Source: Rhodopirellula baltica (GTDB taxonomy: Bacteria; Planctomycetota; Planctomycetia; Pirellulales; Pirellulaceae). Taken from it: 64,000 nt of DNA. Each line of letters starts with the position of its first letter. Position 1 is the first letter of the stretch. Made by a program: the position numbers and the translations under genes. Below, piece after piece: positions 49,246 through 59,094 of this stretch. The stretch covers positions 1 through 64,000 of the forward strand of contig PPHI01000077.1 of assembly GCA_002901265.1 (NCBI GenBank), written 5' to 3'. The notes beneath the pieces are model-generated. The model was not told the origin of the DNA. It saw nothing but the letters and a program-made list of their open reading frames with translations, and did no database searches.

Positions 49246-49737
49246 GTGCCGACGAAGCGTGAATCCCCCGCTCTCCAACTAAAGCCGTACGACTTCGAAA
49301 ACAGTCCAGGCTATTGGCTAGTGATTGCCGCGCGAGCTTATCAAAAGGCATTCGACGCGGAATTAACGCCACATGGTTTGACTTACCGCCAAGCACAAGT
49401 CCTCGGCTGGTTATCGATCAGCGGCGATTTATCGCAGGTCGAATTGGCCGACCGGATGATGATCGAACCGGCGACTTTGGTCGGCGTCCTCGATCGGATG
49501 GAACGCGACGGGCTGATCCGACGGACGGCCCTCGCGACCGACCGACGGCGAAAAGTCATCCAACTTTGTTCCGGCGCGGAGAAGATTTGGGAAAGCGTCG
49601 TTGAATGTGCTATGCGTGTTCGCCGTCGCGCGTCTCAAGGACTGAGTGACCGACAGATGGCAACGTTTTTCAAGACTTTGAAAACGATCATGCAAAACTT
49701 GGAACAGAACGAAAACTCAATCGAATCGCATTCGTGA
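49246..49737 (+). CDS. MarR-family transcriptional regulator
   Basis: Dimeric winged-helix repressor of 163 residues. LTYRQAQVLGWLSISGDLSQVELADRMMIEPATLVGVLDRMERDGLIRRTALATDRRRKVIQL is a typical MarR HTH and wing with the DRR motif. The start is GTG at 49246. It heads a gene set with an HlyD-type adaptor 17 bases later and an RND permease that overlaps the adaptor, all probably derepressed by a toxic ligand. A perfect palindrome 30 bases upstream supports autorepression. Confidence 0.92.
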   Translation: MPTKRESPALQLKPYDFENSPGYWLVIAARAYQKAFDAELTPHGLTYRQAQVLGWLSISGDLSQVELADRMMIEPATLVGVLDRMERDGLIRRTALATDRRRKVIQLCSGAEKIWESVVECAMRVRRRASQGLSDRQMATFFKTLKTIMQNLEQNENSIESHS

Positions 49738-49754
49738 TCCACCCGTGAACGACT

Positions 49755-51098
49755 ATGTGTGAAAAGACTCACCTCATTTGCGTTACCGCGCTTTTATCGC
49801 TGCTGTTGCTGTCGCCTGTGTCCGTCATGGCGCAGGGCGGACCGGCACTGGTCGAACTGACTCCCGTCGCGACTCGTGAAGTGGCGAGCGGGCAGACATT
49901 TGTCGGAACCGTGATGCCAACCCGCCGTGCGGTGATCGGTTCGGCCGTCGACGGTCGCGTCATCAACGTCATGTTCGAAGAAGGCGATCGCGTCGAAAAA
50001 GACCAGCCGCTCGCTCAGCTCCTGACGCAAACGATCAGTCTGGAGTTGGCCGCCGCTTCCGCAGAACTTGACCTACGTCGTGAGCAACTGCGTGAAATGG
50101 AAAACGGCTCCCTTCCGGAAGAACTCAACCAAGCTCGCTCCCGACTGGAACGAGCGAAAGTGATGGCCCAGTTCAGTCAACGAGAACTGGAACGCGTCTC
50201 GGTGTTGATTCAAAAGAACGCGACATCCCAATCCGAATTCGACTCCGCAAAATCGTCCGCGCAAGCGACCCAGGAAGAATTCGACGAAGCCAAAGCAGCG
50301 CTGCAATTGGCAGTCGACGGCCCACGCCCCGAGCGGATCGCACAGGCAAAGGCTCAAGTGGCGATGCAAGAAGCCGTTGTCAACAAACTTCAAGACCAAA
50401 TCAAGAAGTACACGATCTACAGTCGCTTCGCCGGTTACGTGACGGTCAAGCACACGGACATCGGTGCCTGGGCAACTCAAGGCGGTGCAATCGCAGAAGT
50501 CATCGCGTTGGACGAAGTCGACGTGGTCGCGAAAGTCGTCGACAACCAAGTCGCCTACATCAACGTCGGCGATTCTGTCCGCGTCGAAATCCCCGCACTC
50601 CCCGATCAAGCAATCACCGGGCGAGTCGCATACATCGTTCCACAAGCCGACGTACGCTCGCGAACTTTCCCGGTAAAAATCCGCGTCGAAAACATCATCC
50701 GCGAATCGTCCGAGCCATTACTCAAGGCTGGCATGTTGACCCGCGTCACTTTGGCGACGGGATCAAAGACAACCGGAACACTGGTTCCCAAAGACGCGTT
50801 GGTTCTTGGCGGTCCTCAACCTGTCGTCTGGGTCGTCGAGGCATCTACGATCAAAAACGGAGACAAAGGAAAACTCGCCGAAGCACGCATGGTCCCCGTT
50901 CGGCTCGGCGTCTCGGAAAACGGACTCATCCAAGTCATCGGTTCGATCCCCGACAATAGCTACGTTGTCTCCAAAGGCAACGAACGCATCATCCCAGACC
51001 GTGCCGGCGGCCCTAGCCCCGTCGTGTTGGTCCCCGGACCATTGCCGTCGCTGACGCAAGCCACCGGTCAAAAGGGAGCTACCAATGTCGCTGATTGA
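49755..51098 (+). CDS. RND efflux periplasmic adaptor (HlyD/MFP family)
   Basis: Periplasmic membrane-fusion protein of 447 residues. N-terminal hydrophobic signal (LICVTALLSLLLLSPVSVMA); no lipobox cysteine is obvious. Lipoyl-like halves are visible: RRAVIGSAVDGRVINVMFEEGDRV and YTIYSRFAGYVTVKHTDIGAWA. A long alpha-helical hairpin (about residues 90-210) is unusually extended, with repeated E/Q/A heptads. The beta-barrel segment contains GDSVRVEIPALPDQAITGRV. Co-transcribed with the upstream MarR gene and overlapping the permease by 14 bases. No outer-membrane TolC-like partner is encoded nearby. Confidence 0.92.
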   Translation: MCEKTHLICVTALLSLLLLSPVSVMAQGGPALVELTPVATREVASGQTFVGTVMPTRRAVIGSAVDGRVINVMFEEGDRVEKDQPLAQLLTQTISLELAAASAELDLRREQLREMENGSLPEELNQARSRLERAKVMAQFSQRELERVSVLIQKNATSQSEFDSAKSSAQATQEEFDEAKAALQLAVDGPRPERIAQAKAQVAMQEAVVNKLQDQIKKYTIYSRFAGYVTVKHTDIGAWATQGGAIAEVIALDEVDVVAKVVDNQVAYINVGDSVRVEIPALPDQAITGRVAYIVPQADVRSRTFPVKIRVENIIRESSEPLLKAGMLTRVTLATGSKTTGTLVPKDALVLGGPQPVVWVVEASTIKNGDKGKLAEARMVPVRLGVSENGLIQVIGSIPDNSYVVSKGNERIIPDRAGGPSPVVLVPGPLPSLTQATGQKGATNVAD

Positions 51099-54000
51099 TT
51101 TCTTCGTCAAAAACCCAGCCAAGGTTTCTGTCGGCGTCCTGCTGGTTGCCCTGTTCGGCTGGGTCGCGTTGCTGCGCATGCCGATGCAGCTCACTCCAGA
51201 AGTCCAAACACCAACAATCACCGTTGAGACTCGCTGGCCAGGGGCCAGTCCCCAAGAGGTCGAACAGGAAATCGTCATTGAGCAAGAAGAACAGCTCAAA
51301 GGCGTTGAAGGGGTAACGAAGATGACGTCGGAGAGCTCTGACTCCTCTGGCAAAATCATCATCGAGTTCCTTGTCGGCACAGACATGCAAAAAGCAGTCG
51401 TCGATGTGATCGGTCGATTGGAACAGGTCCGTGAATACCCGATCGACGCCGACAAACCCGTCATCTCGACCGCGAACGCGAACGACCGTCCGATCGCATG
51501 GTTCATCTTAAGCGCAAGACGTCCTGACGCCGAAACACTCGATCGATTCGCCGAAGAACATCCGGAATTGAAGGACGAGATTTCCCGGATCGAGACCATC
51601 GAAAACTCCGGTTTGGCGATGCTTCGATTGCGGCTCTTGGGCGAAGAGCATCCAGAGATCAAACAGCTGCTCCCGCCCGAAGATCTCGACGTGCCAAAGC
51701 TGCGTCGATTTGCCGAAGATGAGATCGAAGCCCGCTTCGAACGTGTCGCCGGTGTGTCTCAAGCCAACGTGCTAGGCGGACTGGAAGACGAACTTCAAGT
51801 CATCATCGATCCAGAACGTTTGGCGGCACGTCAATTAACCATCGCCGAAGTCCGAAACGTGTTGCGTGGCCAAAACCAAGACACCTCCGGTGGTGACTAT
51901 TGGGAAGGCAAACGCCGCTGGATCGTCCGTACGCTCGGGCAATTTCGCTCCCCCGAACAAGTCGAACAACAGCTATTGGCCGTTCGCGATGGCAACCCTG
52001 TCTATGTCCGTGACGTTGCCACCGTCAGCATCGGATATAAAAAGGCCGACGGGCTGGTGCGACGCTTTGGTGAATCTAGTATTGCCGTCAACGCACTCCG
52101 CGAAACAGGCGCGAACGTGCTCGATGTGATGGACGGCTTGCGTAACGTTGGACAGGAACTCAATGATGGGATTCTGAAAGATCGTGGCTTGCAGCTGATC
52201 CAAGTTTACGACGAAACAGAATACATCTATTCGGCGCTGGACTTGGTCCGCCAGAACATCTTCATCGGAAGTGCCCTGACGATGGTGGTGTTGATGCTGT
52301 TTCTGCACCTTGGTGTCCGAGTCGTTTTCTTTATCCCCGCCATTGCCGCGAGCGCTATCGCATCGCAGTTTTCACCTTGGTTCTTCCTGGTCACCTTGGC
52401 GTTGATGCTTGGTGCCGGTTTCTGGTTTGCCCGAGGGGCCTTGATCGTCGGACTTGCGATTCCGATCAGTATCGTCGGAACGTTCTTAACACTAGGGATG
52501 CTCGGCCGCTCACTCAACGTGATTAGCCTCGCCGGCCTCGCCTTCGCCGTCGGGATGCTTGTCGACAACGCTGTCGTCGTGCTGGAGAACATTTTCCGGC
52601 GCTGGGATGAAGGCGAGAAACCTCTCAATGCGGCCATCAACGGCACCGTCGAAGTTTGGGGGGCGGTCCTGTCATCCACACTGACGACGATTGCCGTGTT
52701 CCTACCAATCGTCTTCGTTCAAGAAGAAGCCGGCCAATTGTTCCGTGATATCGCACTCGCGATCAGCGGCGCCGTTGCGCTTTCATTGGTGGTCTCGATG
52801 ACCTTCATCCCGATGATGTCACGTCGCCTGCTCCGTGACCGCAAGGGCGGCCAACCATCTTCCGATCCGAAAGCCGTTTCGACCACAAAACCGCAAGGCA
52901 AAATGGTCGGCGCAATTGAATCTTTCGGCGAGTGGGTCGTTGCGATGACGGTGAAAATCAACCGCTGGATCCTTGCCGGTACAACGCGACGGATCGGGTT
53001 CTCCATCGCATTGATCGGTGCGTCGCTAGGCATCAGCTGGCTGATTTGGCCGAAAGTCGAATACCTGCCCACTGGCAACCGGAACTTGGTTTTCGGGATC
53101 TTGTTGCCGCCGCCCGGATACAACCTTCCACAGCTCGTCGAAATGGGCGAGACGGTTGAGAAAGGCTTGCGTCCTTACTGGGATGTGCAACCTGGAAGTC
53201 CCGAAGCGGCGAAGCTTGACTTCCCAATTATCGGCGACTTCTTTTTCGTCGCCCGAGGCCGTCAGATTTTCATGGGCATCAGGGCTCAAGATCCTGCCCA
53301 AGTTGCCGGTCTGATTCCGCTGGTACAAAAGATCGGATCACAATTGCCAGGGACTTTCGCCATCGCCAAACAGTCCAGTCTATTCGAACAAGGCCTCACC
53401 GCCGGTCGAACAATTGATGTGGAAATCACTGGTCCGGAGTTGGAAACATTGGTCGGTTTCGGTGGTCAGGTTCTCGGCAAAGTCAAAGGAATCTTTCCAG
53501 AAGCCCAGGCCCGCCCCATTCCTAGCCTGGATCTCTCCGCCCCCGAACTTCACGTTAGGCCACGCTTGATGCAAGCGGCCGAAATGGGCGTCAACAGCTC
53601 CGACCTTGGATACACCGTCGACGCATTGGTCGATGGTGCCTACGCGGCCGACTATTTCCTGGACGGCGACAAAATCGACCTGACGATCAAAGGTGAAACC
53701 CGCCTGGCGGAACGTTCGCAAGATATCCGAGCGTTGCCGATCGCTACGCCGGGCGGTGAGCTCGTTCCATTGATCGCGCTCAGCGATGTTGAACTGGGCA
53801 GCGGCCCAGAACAAATCAATCACCGCGAACGCATTCGGGCAATCACGATCGAAGTTTCGCCGCCCGCCGACGTCGCCCTCGAAGACGCGATGGCACAGAT
53901 CGAGACCAACGTGGTTCAACCGATGATCGAAAGTGGCCAACTGCCCGCGGGCTACCGGATCAATCTTGCCGGCACCGCCGACAAACTGCGGGATACTTGG

Positions 54001-54570
54001 GAAGCATTGCGATTCAACGTTTTGTTGGCGCTGCTGATCACCTATCTGCTCATGGTCGCCTTGTTCGAATCATGGCTCTATCCGTTGGTGATCATCCTCG
54101 TTGTCCCCCTTGGTGCGGTCGGCGGGATATTGGGACTGCGGTTGCTGAACCTGTACTACATGCAATCGCTGGATATCCTGACGATGCTCGGTTTCGTGAT
54201 CCTGATCGGAACCGTCGTGAACAATCCAATTCTGATTGTCCACCAATCGCTCAACCACATGCGTCTGGACAAGATGCCGCCACAGAAAGCGATTTTGGAA
54301 AGTGTTCGTACTCGGATTCGCCCGATCTTTATGACAACGACAACAACCGTTCTTGGATTGTTGCCGCTGGTCCTGTTTCCGGGTGCCGGTAGCGAACTTT
54401 ATCGAGGTTTGGGCAGTGTGGTGCTTGGCGGACTCGTCGTCTCCACGGTGTTCACGCTATTCCTCGTGCCAACCATGTTTAGCCTAGCCATGGATTTCCG
54501 CAGCGTTTTCGTCAAGGAAGAAATGGATGACGACAGCATCGCGACAAACGCTATCGCAACGCCTCACTAG
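51085..54570 (+). CDS. RND efflux permease (AcrB/MexF superfamily) with insertion
   Basis: Inner-membrane drug/proton antiporter of 1161 residues. The N-terminal TM1 (VSVGVLLVALFGWVALL) and large porter domains match HAE/HME RND pumps. Two features are odd. A hydrophobic segment of about 40 residues (near 412-452, VVFFIPAIAASAIASQ then FLVTLALMLGAGFWF) is inserted between TM2 and TM3. The proton-relay residues also differ: TM4 reads GMLVDNAVVV (one Asp, then Asn), and TM10 has NNPILIV where AcrB has Lys940. The strong site AAAGGGAG precedes ATG 51085. The substrate is unknown; co-regulation with MarR suggests toxic compounds. Confidence 0.92.
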   Translation: MSLIDFFVKNPAKVSVGVLLVALFGWVALLRMPMQLTPEVQTPTITVETRWPGASPQEVEQEIVIEQEEQLKGVEGVTKMTSESSDSSGKIIIEFLVGTDMQKAVVDVIGRLEQVREYPIDADKPVISTANANDRPIAWFILSARRPDAETLDRFAEEHPELKDEISRIETIENSGLAMLRLRLLGEEHPEIKQLLPPEDLDVPKLRRFAEDEIEARFERVAGVSQANVLGGLEDELQVIIDPERLAARQLTIAEVRNVLRGQNQDTSGGDYWEGKRRWIVRTLGQFRSPEQVEQQLLAVRDGNPVYVRDVATVSIGYKKADGLVRRFGESSIAVNALRETGANVLDVMDGLRNVGQELNDGILKDRGLQLIQVYDETEYIYSALDLVRQNIFIGSALTMVVLMLFLHLGVRVVFFIPAIAASAIASQFSPWFFLVTLALMLGAGFWFARGALIVGLAIPISIVGTFLTLGMLGRSLNVISLAGLAFAVGMLVDNAVVVLENIFRRWDEGEKPLNAAINGTVEVWGAVLSSTLTTIAVFLPIVFVQEEAGQLFRDIALAISGAVALSLVVSMTFIPMMSRRLLRDRKGGQPSSDPKAVSTTKPQGKMVGAIESFGEWVVAMTVKINRWILAGTTRRIGFSIALIGASLGISWLIWPKVEYLPTGNRNLVFGILLPPPGYNLPQLVEMGETVEKGLRPYWDVQPGSPEAAKLDFPIIGDFFFVARGRQIFMGIRAQDPAQVAGLIPLVQKIGSQLPGTFAIAKQSSLFEQGLTAGRTIDVEITGPELETLVGFGGQVLGKVKGIFPEAQARPIPSLDLSAPELHVRPRLMQAAEMGVNSSDLGYTVDALVDGAYAADYFLDGDKIDLTIKGETRLAERSQDIRALPIATPGGELVPLIALSDVELGSGPEQINHRERIRAITIEVSPPADVALEDAMAQIETNVVQPMIESGQLPAGYRINLAGTADKLRDTWEALRFNVLLALLITYLLMVALFESWLYPLVIILVVPLGAVGGILGLRLLNLYYMQSLDILTMLGFVILIGTVVNNPILIVHQSLNHMRLDKMPPQKAILESVRTRIRPIFMTTTTTVLGLLPLVLFPGAGSELYRGLGSVVLGGLVVSTVFTLFLVPTMFSLAMDFRSVFVKEEMDDDSIATNAIATPH

Positions 54571-54610
54571 GGCTACCGAGCGGACTTGGATTCCGACGAT
54601 GGAATCTGAT

Positions 54611-56155
54611 TCAACGTGAATAGGCATCGGGATGAACTAACGGCTCTCCCGATGCCGCCCGCACACCCGACGCGTCCAGTTCATGAACGAAGTGCGGACG
54701 CAAGCCATCCACTTCCAAACGGACCGTGCGTCCGTCTTCAGCGACAGTGGCGGAGCGAATCACCAATGGCTGCGTCTGAATTTCGTCGCTCCCGTACGTC
54801 GAATGATAAAAGTACGTGTAGCTCTTCATCTGATAGGAATTCACGTCGCTGGCCGTGTTCGCATCGACCGGCAGGGTGTATTCGAGTTCGAAACCATCAT
54901 GACAGGCCCGCATCTCCTTGATTTCGAACGGTGTGTCGCCCGTCCACACCAGACGCTGCAATCCATAACTCGCGTCGCCTAGGCTGCTCCATCCGCGATT
55001 GGTCAATCCCACGAAAACGCTCCCATCGCTTCCTTGCACCATCCGCAGCACCGCAGACGCGAAGCCGAGTTTGAAAGGGAAGCACGCGCCCTGGTATTCG
55101 CCGTTTACCTTTTCGAGAAACACGCGATTGATGCCAGCTTGGGTAAACTCGCCCACGAATAATTGACCAGAGAACGGGCCAAACTTTCCGTTGCTTTCAT
55201 CCAACATGATATCGGTCGCTGACTGCCCGACCTTTTTGTATGGAAACCAAACCGCTGGCGCCTTCAGCTGTGGAAACACTTCCAAAGCTCGCGGCAAAGG
55301 CAAACCGCTTGGAACGTTTTCAACGTCGTGAATTGTTGAACCAGGTTGCTCCATCGACGCGAGGGCTTCGACATGATGAAAAAACGCCCCTGGACGCAAA
55401 TGGTGTAGCGAATTCGTTGCAACCCAATTGCCCTGCTGATCGGTGTAGAACATATCACCAGCCGCGTTCGCCCCTAAACCTGACGGCGAACGCATTCCGG
55501 CACAAACGGGGTCCAGCGTTCCGTCGGCAGCGACCTTCATTCCCCAGCCGCGCCACAGCCCTTGCCGGTACCCAAGCTGCTTGCTGGTCACGGTGCGACT
55601 GAGCTGCTCGCCGTTTAGTCCGAGACCGATATTCAGCGTGATCCAAAGGTTTCCCTTGCCATCTCGCTTCGGACCATAGGCATACTCATGGTAATGTCCG
55701 GTAACTCCCCAGCCTTTTGCAACCGTCGTGTATTCGTCGGCGATATCATCACCATCGATATCCGCGAGTCGTGTCAGTTCAGTTCGCTGCACCGTCAACA
55801 AATCACCGTCGTCAGCCAACAGTCCAAGCGGCTCATGTAGCGCCGTGGCAAAACGTTTGTACTCCACCTGCTCAGCGGGTTCATCGTACACGCCGTCCAG
55901 TATCCAAACCTCACCCTTTCGAATCGCGACGGCAAGTCGATCATCATTCAAGAACGCCATCCCGGAAACTTCAAGAGCTAACCCATCAGGGGCCGGTTTC
56001 CAATGCTTGGATCGCGACTCGGTTGCTGCCTTCGCGACCGCGACATCGACGATTCGGTACGTCTCGTTGTCGGTCGCGCCCGCCTCTCGGCTCATCTGCA
56101 ACCCAAGCAAACAAAGACCACCACCGAGCAGAGTTCGAAACATTGACCGCTTCAC
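54611..56155 (-). CDS. Secreted sorbosone-dehydrogenase-like propeller protein
   Basis: Secreted beta-propeller of about 514 residues, related to PQQ-dependent sugar dehydrogenase-like domains that planctomycetes often place beside cytochromes. Propeller segments include VSGMAFLNDDRLAVAIRKGEVWILDG, HEPLGLLADDGDLLTVQRTELTRLADIDGDD and MRSPSGLGANAAGDMFYTDQQGNWV. Hydrophobic N-terminus (MFRTLLGGGLCLLGLQMSREAGA) acts as signal. GTG at 56155 overlaps the cytochrome stop by four bases (GTGA), so translation is coupled. ATG at 56143 is an alternative. No haem site in this protein; electrons could pass to the cytochrome. Substrate unknown. Confidence 0.85.
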   Translation of the reverse strand: MKRSMFRTLLGGGLCLLGLQMSREAGATDNETYRIVDVAVAKAATESRSKHWKPAPDGLALEVSGMAFLNDDRLAVAIRKGEVWILDGVYDEPAEQVEYKRFATALHEPLGLLADDGDLLTVQRTELTRLADIDGDDIADEYTTVAKGWGVTGHYHEYAYGPKRDGKGNLWITLNIGLGLNGEQLSRTVTSKQLGYRQGLWRGWGMKVAADGTLDPVCAGMRSPSGLGANAAGDMFYTDQQGNWVATNSLHHLRPGAFFHHVEALASMEQPGSTIHDVENVPSGLPLPRALEVFPQLKAPAVWFPYKKVGQSATDIMLDESNGKFGPFSGQLFVGEFTQAGINRVFLEKVNGEYQGACFPFKLGFASAVLRMVQGSDGSVFVGLTNRGWSSLGDASYGLQRLVWTGDTPFEIKEMRACHDGFELEYTLPVDANTASDVNSYQMKSYTYFYHSTYGSDEIQTQPLVIRSATVAEDGRTVRLEVDGLRPHFVHELDASGVRAASGEPLVHPDAYSR

Positions 56156-58581
56156 CACTGATACTCCATCGCCAAAGTCTGGTCACCTAGTCCATCGATC
56201 GGGACAGTCAATTCGTGCACTCCGTTTGTCTCGGTCACACGTGCATTTGCAGCCCATGCCCCAACAAGCCTCACTCCGACTCCTGATTCACTAACGTAAA
56301 AGCCGTCCTCCGACAGCTTCAACGAAGACCCTCGATGCAACGCTAGCTCCGCGTGTTCGAGCACCCCGCTCCCAGTGAAACGCAATTCACGGCGAAAGCC
56401 GCGATTCTCATTCGGCACAACGTGATCACTGCAATCAATATTTCCAAAGTCGTATCGCATCGTCGGAACCCTATCCTTGTCCAAGCGGTATCCCGTAAAG
56501 GATGGCTTCAGCAGAATGCCGCGAAGCGACAGTTGCACCGGTGACAGTAGCGCGACGTCGCTGCCCAGCGGTGTTGCTGGCGGTGCGAACCGTTCATACC
56601 AAGTCCCCTGTGCGTCGATGAATTGCCCCTTCCAAACCGCTGTCAATTGGCAAGATTCGGCGTCGAACGCGTAGTGTCGTTTTTGTGGAAATCCGACCGC
56701 AATCGCGTGCGTCCCAACGTCATCCATAAACGTCCGCAGAATCATCGGCTTGTCAGTTGGCGAAAGCTCATAGTTTGCCGAGCGTGCTTCGGCGATCGCC
56801 TTCGGCAACGCCTGTTTGCCAAGGTTGCTCAGGTATGACCAAAGTGCAGATAGCTGTCGATCCACGTCACCATCAAGCAGATCCTTTCGATTGCTTGCCC
56901 CATCGGGGAAGAAGGTTGGCATCCGCGTTCGCGATTTGATCGCCCCCGGATCTCTGACAAAAGCGTGAAACCAGCTTGGCGAGACTCGCGAGTTGATCCC
57001 GCTTAGATCGACCCCCACGACTCCCGGAAGTGACTCACCGCGAAACACATGGCACTGGACACATCCGGTATTCGCCAGTTCGCGACCTGCTGAAATCAAT
57101 TCGTCTGCGGATTCCACCTTGTCTTGACGTTCTGCAGCCGAGGATGAATCCGATTCGCGAAGATTGATTACCAATTCATTGACAGATTCAGCAGGGTAGG
57201 CTGGCATCCGTGCAGAGAGATAAGCACGGTGTGGCGAGGTTTGTGGTTTGAAAATGTTCGCCAATGCCGTCCGCTGCAGCTTCCAACCAACTTGCCCCAA
57301 CGAAGGCGGCAATCGACCTTCATCCCCAAGATCCACGTGCCCCACGGTTTCAAAATAGGGCTTTCGATAACGCCCCACCCCGCCGATTCCGTCACGTTCG
57401 TGGCACCCATAACAATTCAACTGCATCATTCGGAAAACGGAAGCATCTCGTGGTTCGAAACCAGGCTCCATTCGCACATCATGCGCACCTGCAATGCTAC
57501 GGCGTTGTTCGTCATCAACTTTGTACTGAGGCATGCCCTTAGCCGCATTCTGAATACAGCTTGTTTGCGAAGCAAAATCCAAATCGCCAAACCGAACCTT
57601 GGCCGGACGGGAATCGCTGCCACCTTCGCGATGACAATTGACACATCGCATTTCGACGAACAGACGCGCTCCCTTGTCGATCAATTCCTGATTGAGCGAA
57701 CGTTGAGGAATTTCAGACTGCGGATTTTTCGTGGATGTATTGTCAGCTTGCATGCCCATCAAGTAGGCCGCAATATCGGCAGCTTCTTGTGGTGAAAGTC
57801 GCAGGTTTGGCATGCGCGCATTCGGATGCGTTTGGCTGGGATTTAGCAACATGGCCGTCAGCGAACGGAGCGAGAATTTGTGAGACAATTCGCTGTGCGG
57901 AATCGAAGGTATTCGTCGCGCGGCGGATGCGAGCCCGAGGTCATCAAGCTCGTCTGCATCGAGATTCTCGATCAGCGTGTCGATCGCCGACGGTGCTGCC
58001 TCGGCGGTCTCGAATCGATCGTCAGGCTCGTGACACGCGACACAACCGACCGTGTGATACAGTCTTTGCCCGGTGGTCGGATCGCCATGCCGCCAAAATT
58101 CATGGATCACCGGCAAAGCACCGCCTGCTTTAGGTTCGATGAATGCCTTCGTTCTCGATCCCAAGTAAGCGACCAAAGCGTCGATCGCGTCGTTTTTTTC
58201 GACCGACTCAAATTCTGTGAACATCGCCGGCATGGTCGCCCCCGGCTTTGTCGATTGTGGATCGTGCAAGAACGCCCGTATCCAGTCACCGTCTAAACGA
58301 TTGCCAACTCCGTCAAGACGTGGGGCGAGCTTCGGAGTCAGACGAAGTGCGGAACTTGCATGACATGCGATGCAATTCAATTCGCTAACCAGCAGTGCTG
58401 ACATCAGCTTTTCATCCACTTCCCCGTGTCGGCCGAACCGCTCAAAGCCAATCACGAAAGCAACATCAGAGTCTTCCGCATAGACACTTGCTGTAGCGAA
58501 GGTGATGGCATCCAGTCCGAACGCCATCACGATCCAGACAGAGGTCCGGTGCCACCACGTCAGCCTTTGCCAGCCGCCCAT
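56152..58581 (-). CDS. Exported five-haem cytochrome c
   Basis: Secreted multi-domain cytochrome of about 809 residues. Five CxxCH motifs are visible near residues 70 (CIACH), 180 (CVACH), 313 (CVNCH), 390 (CYGCH) and 507 (CVQCH), each in a mono-haem-like context with a later Met (MPAMF, MPNLR, MPAYP, MPTFFP). The C-terminal 250 residues lack haem motifs and look beta-rich. The signal is HRTSVWIVMAFGLDAITFATASVYA. ATG 58581 is preferred over TTG 58608. Its end overlaps the propeller gene, implying a functional pair in periplasmic oxidation. Confidence 0.9.
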   Translation of the reverse strand: MGGWQRLTWWHRTSVWIVMAFGLDAITFATASVYAEDSDVAFVIGFERFGRHGEVDEKLMSALLVSELNCIACHASSALRLTPKLAPRLDGVGNRLDGDWIRAFLHDPQSTKPGATMPAMFTEFESVEKNDAIDALVAYLGSRTKAFIEPKAGGALPVIHEFWRHGDPTTGQRLYHTVGCVACHEPDDRFETAEAAPSAIDTLIENLDADELDDLGLASAARRIPSIPHSELSHKFSLRSLTAMLLNPSQTHPNARMPNLRLSPQEAADIAAYLMGMQADNTSTKNPQSEIPQRSLNQELIDKGARLFVEMRCVNCHREGGSDSRPAKVRFGDLDFASQTSCIQNAAKGMPQYKVDDEQRRSIAGAHDVRMEPGFEPRDASVFRMMQLNCYGCHERDGIGGVGRYRKPYFETVGHVDLGDEGRLPPSLGQVGWKLQRTALANIFKPQTSPHRAYLSARMPAYPAESVNELVINLRESDSSSAAERQDKVESADELISAGRELANTGCVQCHVFRGESLPGVVGVDLSGINSRVSPSWFHAFVRDPGAIKSRTRMPTFFPDGASNRKDLLDGDVDRQLSALWSYLSNLGKQALPKAIAEARSANYELSPTDKPMILRTFMDDVGTHAIAVGFPQKRHYAFDAESCQLTAVWKGQFIDAQGTWYERFAPPATPLGSDVALLSPVQLSLRGILLKPSFTGYRLDKDRVPTMRYDFGNIDCSDHVVPNENRGFRRELRFTGSGVLEHAELALHRGSSLKLSEDGFYVSESGVGVRLVGAWAANARVTETNGVHELTVPIDGLGDQTLAMEYQW

Positions 58582-58716
58582 TACTTCTACTCGCGCGAAT
58601 CCAACCAACCGACGAACACGTCACCGTCCATCGGTGGATCGTCACTTTGAATATAGTCGCTTCCACGACCGAGCGTGGGTTAAGGCGGGCCCTCCACGCG
58701 ATTGGATGTTGATTGA

Positions 58717-59067
58717 TTAGGAGTCGAGCAAGTCAACAATGTTATCGATCGGCCGACCGATGGCAGCTTTGTCACCCTGGATGACGATCGGGCGTTCAAT
58801 GAGTTTCGGATTCGCGACCATCACATCGATCCAATCGCGATCGGTAAATGACTCCGCATCCAAATCCAGTTCCTTGTACAACTTCTCCTTCTTCCGCACG
58901 AGCTGTTCTGGCTTGATGCCAAGCTTTTTAATCACTTGGCGTAGGACCTTTGCCGAGGGCGGATCGTCCAAGTATCGGATTTCTTCGAATTCAATCCCGC
59001 GTGACTTTAATAGCTCCACCGCTTCTCGTGACTTGGTGCAGCGTGGGTTGTGAAACACTTCGATCAT
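58717..59067 (-). CDS. arsC: ArsC/Spx-family thiol protein (arsenate-reductase-like)
   Basis: Thioredoxin-fold protein of 116 residues. C10 sits in HNPRCTKSR, the ArsC active-site loop, and the downstream basic residues in VRKKE and IERPIVIQGDKAAIGRP match the glutaredoxin-coupled ArsC/YffB group. It could reduce arsenate, but many relatives act as regulators or have no arsenate role. No arsenite pump or ArsR regulator is nearby, which weakens a resistance role. ATG at 59067, 27 bases from the phosphatase-cytochrome stop at 59095, same strand, so possibly co-transcribed. Confidence 0.9.
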   Translation of the reverse strand: MIEVFHNPRCTKSREAVELLKSRGIEFEEIRYLDDPPSAKVLRQVIKKLGIKPEQLVRKKEKLYKELDLDAESFTDRDWIDVMVANPKLIERPIVIQGDKAAIGRPIDNIVDLLDS

Positions 59068-59094
59068 GCCGTGCGATTCCTCTTGAGTGGCGTC

